Positions 24,968-36,900 of a DNA stretch of 64,000 nt are shown here, in pieces. The notes beneath the pieces are model-generated. The model saw only the letters and a program-made list of their open reading frames with translations, did not search any database and had not been told where the DNA came from. The stretch is from NCBI RefSeq assembly GCF_035083965.1, contig NC_089724.1, positions 10,410,910 through 10,474,909 on the forward strand, read 5' to 3'. A program made the translations under genes and the position numbers. This DNA is from Branchiostoma lanceolatum. Lineage: Eukaryota > Chordata > Leptocardii > Amphioxiformes > Branchiostomatidae. The first letter of the stretch is position 1. Each line of letters opens with the position of its first letter.

Positions 24968-27900
24968 CCAGGTTCCATGAAAATGGGCCTGTCTATAATG
25001 GAGATGCTAATGCTTCTCATGTTCGGACTGCTGACTGTTAACGCTACTGGTAAGTAAAATTCTGCACATGTTTTCATACATTTAAGGCCCATCGCTTCAC
25101 AAAAGTACAAAAATATGTTTGACAACATTCTTACTTGTCAAACGTCACTAAGTGTGTTGTAAACTACTATCGTCGCCACTAGGTTCCAATTAGATATCAA
25201 TTCCTGAGAAAGTCAGTGCATCTTTCAATGTCACATTGCCGGAAGATACAAGGATTAAGCATACTTACCGATCGCGAAAAGATAGCTAGTGACGCACATA
25301 CAGTCGTTTTGGATGGTTAGGTACGTATGGGTTAGACCGATTCAATGGAAATATTCTAATACATATGGCAAATGGTATGCGAGGGGCTGGAATCCTGCAC
25401 AATGATAAAATACACGTAATATTACAATTACAGACAGCATTGGCCTGGTACGTACATATGTCCGTGTTAAGGCAAAATACAATGAATGTACTCGTATAAA
25501 TGACAGCTGTCACGAAAAATAATCAACTTAGGTGGCGCCCCTTAAGCCCCTCTGAGGTCACTCAAAGATAATCACCGACAATTACCAAATTGCCATCGCC
25601 TGATAGTATAATTGTAACGCTTTTTCATCTATCAATTTATTCATCAAAGTACCGAAGGATATTGTAAAGACCATTTGATAGTTTCAGAAATATTGTAACA
25701 TGGCAAATTATTGGCAGGTATGATATGATAATATATGTATATACATATATGTATCTATGAACCTTGGAAGGGTGGAACTTAGCAATTTGCCGACTAGGGG
25801 CTACCTGAATAAAAAATGATAACGTTAAACACACCTCGAAGTCTAACACAACATAACAGCTGGGCTTTATCAAAAGGAAAGTTCGCTTGTTTTGTCAACT
25901 TAACATCCCCCCTTTAATCGATGAAATAGGAAAAAACTACACTCATTTTTCTCTTGGGGGGAAACCACATATCTACAGTCCTGTCCCTCTTATTTTCCAT
26001 GCACGTCGTTACTAATAGATACAGACGAATGTGCCGACCTGACGCACAACTGTCACAGCAACGCCACCTGCAACAACACGGACGGATCCTTTAACTGCAG
26101 TTGTAACCTGGGTTTCCATGGAAACGGCACGTACTGTTCAGGTGCAAACAATTGTCTTCCATCCCTTTAGCTTATAATAAGTCTGACCATATTCTTTGAT
26201 TTAAATAAAGATGATAGATAACACATCTATAGTGCAGTTAAGTATAGCCCCCGTATTTATGTATGACCTTTACAGACATGTTGTCATGAATATAAAATCA
26301 TTTATAGTAAAACACAGCTCAAGTGTCATCTTTTGCTAAAAGAAAGGCAAATTACTTTTAAGCGTCTTTTCTGTCAATAGTAACCTATACCCACTGCGCA
26401 CTTCTTGGATCATCCATATGAGTTATGGGGTCCACGCCGAAGTCGCGCCACAGATCCTGACCAGTCACGTTACTTTAACATGTTATCATAGATGGTGGGT
26501 GGGTGGGGAAAACAGTTCGCGCCGTCTCCAAAATTACGTCTTCATTTTTCCTCCCCTTCCCATTCCCCTATCCTTTGGATCAGTCTCCGTCACGCTCCCT
26601 CGGTAAGTGTCGGATGAATCCGCTGAAGTGACAGTGGGTAGTCTGTCTCTCCTGTACTTATAAGGTATGTTCAGGTGAACTCATTAGTCTGATCCAATCA
26701 GTTTGCAGTGGGAATAGTAACCTATACCCACTGCGCACTTCTTGGATCATCCATATGAGTTATGGGGTCCACGCCTTCGTCGCGCCCCATGCTCCTCCCT
26801 TGTCCCTATATTATATCAACATTATATCTGACATCCTTCATGGATCACCATGTACATTTATCAAGTACGTCTTCTATCATGCTGTCATTCTCCAATATCC
26901 GCCAGCACGATAATTTGGGGATTCATTATGACACAACCGTTCCTTTTACTTATCCTCCCCTCTCTCATCTTCTCCCCTCTCTTATCTTCTCCCCTCTCTC
27001 ATCTTCTCCCCTCTCTCATCTTCTCCCCTCTCTCATCTTCTCCCCTCTCTCATCTTCTCCCCTCTCTCATCTTCTCCCCACTCTCATCCCACTCTCATCC
27101 CACTCTCATCCCACTCTCATCCCATTCTCATCCCATTCTCATCCCTGTTCTTATCCCCTTCCTTAACCCTTTCTTCCCCAATGTTCCCATTCTCATCCCG
27201 TGTCTACTCTGAACAAAGCATAGCACAGTAGCCTCTACCAGTCTCCGCGGCACGGTCGCTGGGAAAATAGTAGAAATCGGCCAAATAGAGTCAATTGTAT
27301 GAAGAGAGTCGGCTACGGAGAGAGGGTCCCATATTGAACTATGCCTGCGAATGTTACCCTCCATGGTCAAAATCCCCCGGCAAGTGTTCTCCCAATAGCC
27401 GGCGTAGTTAGTCTGGTAGAGACTGATAGCACAGCTGGAAAACTTAATACATTGAATGTTATATCCCTTACCGTCCTATAGACCTATTCACACACTTGAC
27501 CTTACACTTTTCAGATGCATTACAACGTTTCCCCATAGATGAAGTCGATGACCCAGCGATAAAACCAATCCACCACCCTGCAGCAGCATTTACATTTCCG
27601 CATGTGGCTTCTCCAATGTTGGGCGTTTTCCAGTCTTAAACCACTGGGTTCCTTGCCCAGGGCAACTCGTAAAAGGAGTGTTCCTCCTGTGAGATTCCCA
27701 GCAGTAGTGAGGGGTGAATTGGCCCCCATAACCACATTAATTCATAAAAGGATTACATCGTCTGCCAGCCTAGAACAATGGCAAGGACAGATTACCATTA
27801 TAACTGTCAGAGAATTCAAAATTTTTCAGTACTGGTTTTGCTAGGAACATTATCAAACCATGCAGAATGACTTAGATCTCCCTCAAAAAGTCACATAATC

Positions 27901-30900
27901 CAAGGAAGTTTCAATCAAATAAGATCCTTTGGATAATCAAGACACTACTATCTACAACTTTCAGTTTTTGGGGTAGTCAACCTTGTTCAATTTTCAAACT
28001 TTTAAATCAACCCTGTCAACGTTGTGTTAGAGTAACTACTAGTAAATGGATCTAAATTTCCAATGTCTTCCCCACATTAGCCTTGGTGTGTCTAGAAATA
28101 TGACTTTTGCTTTTTGGGGAGTTCTTCGTCTACTTGTTGGAGTAACCAGGAATTAGACTGGAGCTCTGTAGAACAGTACATATACTGCTAGCCAATGTCT
28201 CAAACTAAATCGTAAGCCAGTGTTGTTATTCCTTTATTTCTTGGCTGACTGTTCTTCAAGCTAACTTCTTTATGTGTAGCCATACTTCAATTTCTTATCT
28301 GTTGTCTGTAGATTTCAAACATGACTTGACGAGTAACTTGTACATGGCAAACTGTCTCAGCCAGGCCTCCACTTATGTGAACTGTACGGCTGCCAGACGC
28401 ATACTGAAGCCCAAAGTGTACATTATCCTGTATTTATATAGTTTTACTGGGGTCTTTAAAAGCAGATTACAAAACTAACAGACAAACAAAACAAAACACA
28501 CACCAACAAATGTATTTATTATCATTTATTTGTTTCGGGCACTCACTGGCCCATAGTTAACCCTATATGTACATGAACACAATCTTAGTACCTACAACAA
28601 ACCCAAAATGACTACTATATATACGTTTCCCGATGTCTTGAGGTTTGTCTCTGTATCTATCTATATAACCGGTATACCCATAAGTTAACTACAACTGTGA
28701 CAACATGCAGTCTGTGATGACGCCATTACACGTTAAAAAAACTAAGCTTAGAAAGCTGCCGCCCAGCAGAAAAGGAAAACCAGAAAGGAACGGGTAGTCA
28801 ACCTCACGAAGAGCACGTCTCTGATCCAATGTGAACACTGTGGCCAGAGGTTCAGGACCAGAATAGAACTTTACAACTACAAGAGGACTCATGCGACACA
28901 TATACCACAGCCAACCGATGGATGGCAGCGGTCCTCGTCACAAGTGACGAACGAACCACCAGGTTTATCAAGATCGGTTTCTGAATCGGGAAAAAACGTC
29001 ACCTGTCACCGACTGAACTGAACACAACGACGTGCTCCTGAATGGAAGACACCCAGATGTTGCTGATGTGTTTTAGCAGGAGAATACCCACACTGCCGCC
29101 GCCGTCTCTAGGGGTGAACCTATGCCACCAGTCATATCACCAAAGGCCTCGGCCTTCCTCACCGATAACACACTCATGATCCCAAGCATGACCATGTAAG
29201 TCTATGACATCTAAGATATCGTGCATTACCTCCGTCTACTGATCCAGCAGGGCATAAATGTTGATAACAGTCTCAGGTGTACATGTTCCTTATTCTTTCG
29301 ACCCTGTCCTCTAATAACGTAGAACGTGGCCAACTACTACAAATGCCTGCCTCGTATGTTTTCAGGTTTATCTTCCATCGTATAACATGGCCAAATACTA
29401 AGTGGGCACGTGACATACATTTGAATAACCATATGTACAATGCCTTACATGTCACCACGCTTTTCTACATCTAGCGTATGCCCTGGCCGAAAATAAATAC
29501 ATAAATGTACATGCCTCATATATACTCACGTTCATCTCCACCTCACATAGTACCTGGCCGACTCAAACACCACGTGAACATACTCACATACCTACACGTT
29601 CATCTACAATGTACGCCTCACATAGAACTTGGCTGAATCAAATCACGTGACCATGCTTCACATGTCGCACAATTCATCTACGTCTCGCAAGAACGTGTCC
29701 AAATACCACGTGGACCTGCCTCTGATTCCACAACGTTTGTCTTCGCCTCACGTTGAACGTGACCAACTCAAAAGACCACGTGACCCTACCTTGAACGTCG
29801 CCAGATTCACCTACGTCTCGCATAAATAAAACGTGGCCGATTACTACGTGACCATGCCTTGTCTGCCGCATGATATATCTACATGTATACCTCGGATAGA
29901 ACATGGCCGAAAACCACGTGAACCGTGTCTTACCTGTTTCCAACTTTATTAATACCACCTGTAGAACGTGACCGGATACCACGTAGTCCTGCACCGCATA
30001 AAACATTTGTTTTGCCTAATACCCTGTTCATCTGTGACTCACATTGAACATGGCCGAATACCACGTAGACATGCTTCGCATGTCACCGAGTTCATCTAAC
30101 GAATGAATGAATGAATGAACTTTATTGCTCGACAATTGCACATAACACAATGTATGCAAAAGCAATCAATACAATAAGTACTCAACTATTCTGAAAACGA
30201 TAACTCCAAGAATATGAACGTAGATGGCGTACTAATATAATATACGTCAAACATTTCTATCTGCTACAATACATTCTCTTTTTTGTAAAGCGCTATGTCT
30301 CATCTAGAACGTGGCCGAATACCACGTAGGCATATCGCACATATACCGTGTCCGAATACCACGTAGGCATATCTCCCATAGAACGTGGCCGAATACCACA
30401 TAGACATGTCTCACCTAGAACGTGGCCGAATACCACGTCGACATGTCTCACCTAGAACGTGGCCGAATACCACATAGACATGTCTCACCCAGAACGTGGC
30501 CGAATACCACGTAGGCAAGTCTCACCTAGAACGTGGCCGAATACCACGTAGGCAAGCCTCACATAGAACGTGGCCGAATACCACGTAGGCAAGCCTCACA
30601 TAGAACGTGGCCGAATACCACGTAAGCATGCCTCACATAGAACGTGGCCGAATACCACGTAGGCATGTCTCACATAAAAACGTGGCCGAATACCACGTAA
30701 GCATGTCTCACAAGAACGTGGCCGAATACCACGTAGGCATGCCTCACATAAAACGTGGCCGAATACCACGTGTACAAGCCGCGCATGTCGCCAAGTTTCT
30801 CTGCGCCTCACAACGTGGCCGAATACCACAATACACGCCTCAGAAATTTCACGAATGCTCATCGATTACAACACATGACCGAAAACACACTTTATATCAA

Positions 30901-33900
30901 TAACTCGTAAACGAATCTACATACTATATTCCACAAACGGCAAACAGACGTCAACACGTCAATTTTTGTTTTTCTTTTAAATAATATGAACATTAAAATA
31001 CTTGATACAAAAACGACCAACCGAACAGTGTAGTCCATGTACTTCTCACGTTCACCGTGGCCGAATACCACGACAACAAGCCTCACAAATTTCACGAATG
31101 CTTATCGTACATTAAAATGACCGCAAACACAATTTACATCAATACCTCGTCAACGAATCTACATACTATATTCCGCACGAGCAAACAAAAATCCACACGG
31201 TAATGCAATATAAACGACAAAATAGTCCACAACGACAAACCGTACACCTGTGTAGTTCATCTACTCCTCACATAAAACGTGGCCGAATACCACAACAACA
31301 TGACTCACAAATTTCATGAATGCTTATCGTACATTAGAATGACCGCAAACACAGTTTACATCAATACCACGTCCGCAAATCTATATACTATATTCCGCAC
31401 GAGCAACAGAAATCCACATGGAAATGCAATATGAACAACAGAATATTCAAAAAAGACAAACCACACATCTGTCACTGTTCCCGGGCCATCAGCAATGGCG
31501 GGCGGCACTGGCAGTGAGTTGCGACTCCGGGTCCAGCCGAGGTTATGCCTGCTGGTTCTGTGGATGTCACGACGCTGTCCATCACTTCTGTCCTCCTTGC
31601 TCCAGCCGACAAACTGATAGTTGTCTCACCATACTAGGACAGAAAATGCGTCAAATTAACGTGATGGTAATTCTCGAGCTTCTCTTCAAACTCTAGGACT
31701 TCCACACCAGAGTCCAACTCACATACCATGCCGGCAGAACAACCCGAGATCATGATAGCGAGCCTTTCCCCAGGCCAAAGCCAAACTTAAAACCTAATTA
31801 CACAAAGTGCGCGTGGCTGTTGTCACACCTTTATGACAAATCAACAGTCACAAAAAACGTCAAAATGACAAATCGCAAAATTCCAAATTTCACCACTTAA
31901 AGCACTATAAAAGCAACCTTCCAACCATCACCCTGTACCGAAGTCTAATCTCTCCCTGGCGAGAGAAATGTCCTCTCACAGACGCCCGCGGTGCACCGGA
32001 AGAAACCACCGAAGTGTTCTGCTGTTCCCCACACCAGTTAGCGCTGTCACTCGGCACCTGGTGTGTCCGCTGCACGTGCATCACCTATTGTACTGTTCTC
32101 CAGCAAATTAGCGTCATCACCCAGCACCTGGTCTGCCGTCGCGCCCAAATTCCTTGGCTGCACGCCTCCCTGCCGTGGTCCAAATACCTGCAGTCTACTA
32201 TTGAAGGTACAAATATATAAGCACTGTTATTAGCTGCAGCTTCCCAAGTACTCGACCAAAGCCGTGGCCGACCACCAAGTCGGTAGACAACCATCAGTCA
32301 CTACAGAAAGCCGCCCCCCAAACTAGCTCACTAGGAATAAAACATGTGCCCCTTGCGTCCACACAAGGTATACAAATACAAATCACCCCGCTACTGACAT
32401 CCTGTCACCAAAACGCTAAACATCGTCCGAAAAAAGCATGAAAATCTTAGTCCAACCTTCAACTTTCCCCTTTCACAAAGGAGCAACCGAAAGAAAAAGA
32501 GCTTCGTCAAAGTCCAGTCTTTCTACATCAAGCTCTCCTAAGCGAGGGATCCAAGTCTCGCACCTCCGGTTGTGTTGGATGAATCCGCTGAAGTGACAGT
32601 GGGTAGTCTGTCTCTCCTGTACTTATAAGGTATGTTCAGGTGAACTCATTAGTCTGATCCAATCAGTTTGCAGTGGGAATAGCTATACCTTTTCGTAAGT
32701 AAAGTCCACAAACGCTTTGTGTGAGGGTAGCAATAACATTTTTTTTATAAATTCCATGTCTGTAGACATTGACGAGTGCCTGAACAGCACCTGGAATGAC
32801 TGTCACGTGAAAGCCACGTGCCTGAACACTCAGGGGTCGTTTCGCTGTAGCTGTGAGAACGGTTACCATGGCAACGGGACGTTCTGTCAAGATTATAAAA
32901 AATATTCTTTTCTCTGAATTGTAAAATCTATTCATGTAAAATCTATACATGTTAATCGTTGACAGTAAATTTGATACATAACATATCAAAATATGATTCG
33001 ATTATGATACAGATACAGATGAATGTGTCGACTTGACGCACAACTGTCACAGCAACGCCACCTGCAACAACATGGACGGATCCTTTAACTGCAGTTGTAA
33101 CCTGGGTTTCCATGGAGACGGCACGTACTGTTCAGGTGCAAACAATTGTCTTCCATCCCTTTAGCTTATAATTAGTCTGACCATATTCTTTGATTTAAAT
33201 AAAGATGATAGATAACACATCTATAGTGCAATTAAGTATAGCCCCCGTATTTATGTATGACCTTTACAGTCATGTTGTCATGAATATAAAATCATTTATC
33301 AGTAAAAACACAGCTCAAGTGTCATCTTTTGCTAAAAGAAAGGCAAATTACTTTTAAGCGTCTTTTCTGTCAATAGCTGTACCTTTTCGTAAGTAAAGTC
33401 CACAAACGCTTTGTGTGAGGGTAGCAATAACATTTTTTTTTTTAAATTCCATGTCTGTAGACATTGACGAGTGCCTGAACAGCACCTGGAATGACTGTCA
33501 CGTGAAAGCCACGTGCCTGAACACTCAGGGGTCGTTTCACTGTAGCTGTGAGAACGGTTACCATGGCAACGGGACGTTCTGTCAAGGTTATAAAAATATT
33601 ATTTTCTCTGAATTGTAAAATCTATTCATGTAAAATCTATACATGTTAATCGTTGACAGTAAATGTGATACATAACATATCAAAATACGATTCGATTATG
33701 ATACAGATACAGATGAATGTGTCGACCTGACACACAACTGTCACAGCAACGCCACCTGCAACAACACGGACGGGTCCTTTAACTGCAGTTGTAACCTGGG
33801 TTTCCATGGAAACGGCACGTACTGTTCAGGTGCAAACAATTGTCTTCCATCCCTTTAGCTTATAATAAGTCTGACCATATTCTTTGATTTAAATAAAGAT

Positions 33901-36900
33901 GATAGATAACACATCCATAGTGCAGTTAAGTATAGCCCCCGTATTTATGTATGACCTTTACAGACATGTTGTCATGAATATAAAATCATTTATCAGTAAA
34001 AACACAGCTAAGGTGTCATCTTTTGCTAAAAGAAAGGCAAATTACTTTTAAGCGTCTTTTCTGTCAATGGCTATACCTTTTCGTAAGTAAAGTCCACAAA
34101 CGCATTGTGTGAGGGTAGCAATAACATTTTTTTTTTTTAAATTCCATGTCTGTAGACATTGACGAGTGCCTGAACAGCACCTGGAATGACTGTCACGTGA
34201 AAGCCACGTGCCTGAACACTCAGGGGTCGTTTCGCTGTAGCTGTGAGAACGGTTACCATGGCAACGGGACGTTCTGTCAAGGTTATAAAAATATTATTTT
34301 CTCTGAATTGTAAAATCTATTCATGTAAAATCTATACATGTTAATCGTTGACAGTAAATTTGATACATAACATATTAAAATACGATTCGATTATGATACA
34401 GATACAGATGAATGTGTCGACTTGACGCACAACTGTCACAGCAACGCCACCTGCAACAACATGGACGGATCCTTTAACTGCAGTTGTAACCTGGGTTTCC
34501 ATGGAGACGGCACGTACTGTTCAGGTGCAAACAATTGTCTTCCATCCCTTTAGCTTATAATTAGTCTGACCATATTCTTTGATTTAAATAAAGATGATAG
34601 ATAACACATCTATAGTGCAGTTAAGTATAGCCCCCGTATTTATGTATGACCTTTACAGACATGTTGTCATGAATATAAAATCATATATCAGTAAAAACAC
34701 AGCTAAGGTGTCATCTTTTGCTAAAAGAAAGGCAAATTACTTTTAAGCGTCTTTTCTGTCAATAGCTATACCTTTTCGTAAGTTAAGTCCACAAACGCTT
34801 TGTGTGAGGGTAGCAATAACATTTTATTTTTAAATTCCATGTCTGTAGACATTGACGAGTGCCTGAACAGCACCTGGAATGACTGTCACGTGAAAGCCAC
34901 GTGCCTGAACACTCAGGGGTCGTTTCGCTGTAGCTGTGAGAACGGTTACCATGGCAACGGGACGTTCTGTCAAGGTTATAAAAATATTCTTTTCTCTGAA
35001 TTGTAAAATCTATTCAATGTAAAATCTATACATGTTAATCGTTGACAGTAAATGTGATACATAACATATCAAAATACGATTCGATTATGATACAGATACA
35101 GATGAATGTGTCGACCTGACACACAACTGTCACAGCAACGCCACCTGCAACAACACGGACGGGTCCTTTAACTGCAGTTGTAACCTGGGTTTCCATGGAA
35201 ACGGCACGCACTGTTCAGGTAGAACATTGTCTTTACTCTCTTTAGTTCCGCCCCATTTAAACTTAGTCTAACACTATTCTTTAACTTGAAAATGTTACTT
35301 TTCTGCGCATATCGATGATACATAAAACATCTATGGTGCGCCCTCGTATTCAGCTAAAACCTTTACAGATATTGAAAATGTTGTCATTTATATAAATGGA
35401 ATGACTGCCACGTGAAAGCCACTTGCCTGAACACTCAGGGGTCGTTTCGTTGTAGCTGTGGGAATGGTTACCATGGCAACGGGACGTTCTGTCAAGGCTA
35501 TAAAAATATTCTTTTCTCTGAATTGTAAAAAATATTTCATGTAAAATCTATACATGTTAATCGTTGACAGTAAATTTGATACATAACATATTAAAATATG
35601 ATTCGATTATGATACAGATACAGATGAATGTGTCGACTTGACGCACAACTGTCACAGCAACGCCACCTGCAACAACATGGACGGATCCTTTAACTGCAGT
35701 TGTAACCTGGGTTTCCATGGAGACGGCACGTACTGTTCAGGTGCAAACAATTGTCTTCCATCCCTTTAGCTTATAATTAGTCTGACCATATTCTTTGATT
35801 TAAATAAAGATGATAGATAACACATCTATAGTGCAGTTAAGTATAGCCCCCGTATTTATGTATGACCTTTACAGACATGTTGTCATGAATATAAAATCAT
35901 TTATCAGTAAAAACACAGCTAAGGTGTCATCTTTTGCTAAAAGAAAGGCAAATTACTTTTAAGCGTCTTTTCTGTCAATAGCTATACCTTTTCGTAAGTT
36001 AAGTCCACAAACGCTTTGTGTGAGGGTAACAATAACATTTTTTTTTTTAAATTCCATGTCTGTAGACATTGACGAGTGCCTGAGCAGCACCTGGAATGAC
36101 TGTCACGTGAAAGCCACGTGCCTGAACACTCAGGGGTCGTTTCACTGTAGCTGTGAGAACGGTTACCATGGCAACGGGACGTTCTGTCAAGGTTATAAAA
36201 ATATTCTTTTCTCTGAATTGTAAAATCTATTCAATGTAAAATCTATACATGTTAATCGTTGACAGTAAATGTGATACATAACATATTAAAATATGATTCG
36301 ATTATGATACAGATACAGATGAATGTGTCGACCTGACACACAACTGTCACAGCAACGCCACCTGCAACAACACGGACGGATCCTTTAACTGCAGTTGTAA
36401 CCTGGGTTTCCATGGAAACGGCACGCACTGTTCAGGTAGAACATTGTCTTTACTCTCTTTAGTTCCGCCCCATTTAAACTTAGTCTAACACTATTCTTTA
36501 ACTTGAAAATGTTACTTTTCTGCGCATATCGATGATACATAAAACATCTTTTCAGCTAAAACCTTTACAGATATTGAAAATGTTGTCATTTATATAAATG
36601 GAATGACTGCCACGTGAAAGCCACGTGCCTGAACACTCAGGGGTCGTTTCGTTGTAGCTGTGGGAATGGTTACCATGGCAGCGGGACTTTCTGTCAAGGT
36701 AATGAACACCGTTTATTTCTAGAATTGTTAAATTCTTACTTATTAATCGTCTCAAATATACATGTGGTACATGCATACACAACATATTGAAATATTTGAT
36801 TTTGCACAGATACAGACGAATGTGCCGACCTGACGCACAACTGTCACGGCAGCGCCACCTGCCACAACACGGATGGATCTTTCAACTGCAGCTGTAACCT

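Larger units (their letters stand above)
21293..24976. other. Intergenic region between importin and the mosaic gene
   Basis: No gene was recognised. The stretch includes a SINE-like copy (23155-23405), a LINE 3' end (23815-24306) and small internal duplications. One example is the 23-base word AATAACCGGGACCTGCGACC and following bases, present at about 23448 and 23597. A block at 23488-23570 is duplicated at 25419-25525. The 5' UTR exon(s) and promoter of the mosaic gene probably lie here but cannot be located. Confidence 0.5.
26727..32677. mobile_element. ~5.95-kb element with the same inverted termini, inserted in the EGF A1-B1 intron
   Basis: It begins with the same roughly 55 bases as the MITE and ends with the same roughly 100 bases (32577-32677), again followed by AATAG. 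Uninterrupted sister introns of the EGF array read straight through CTGTCAATAGCT, so this 6.3-kb block, MITE included, is an insertion at that point. It carries a CT-rich tract, a LINE fragment, a palindromic minisatellite and another LINE tail. I found no transposase. It is either a non-autonomous element that captured other repeats or a heavily invaded old copy. Confidence 0.65.

Noticed and set aside
26762-27212. Two overlapping + strand open frames of 120-134 codons
   Set aside because: They consist of Ser/Pro/Leu/Ile repeats produced by the CTCATCTTCTCC minisatellite in two frames.
29290-30830. CRISPR-like appearance of the regularly spaced palindromic units
   Set aside because: The linkers are similar to each other, not unique spacers. 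The surroundings are an intron of a spliced animal gene and no cas-like genes exist. It is a minisatellite.
26390-32677. Transib/RAG-like transposon because the ends contain CACTG
   Set aside because: The termini begin CCCACTGC, not the CACWATG/CACAGTG heptamer. No spacer-nonamer layout or RAG-like frame was found.
35398-35496. B5 as a functional EGF exon through the AG at 35374
   Set aside because: Joining there shifts the frame before the first remaining cysteine, and the donor is GC in a poor context.
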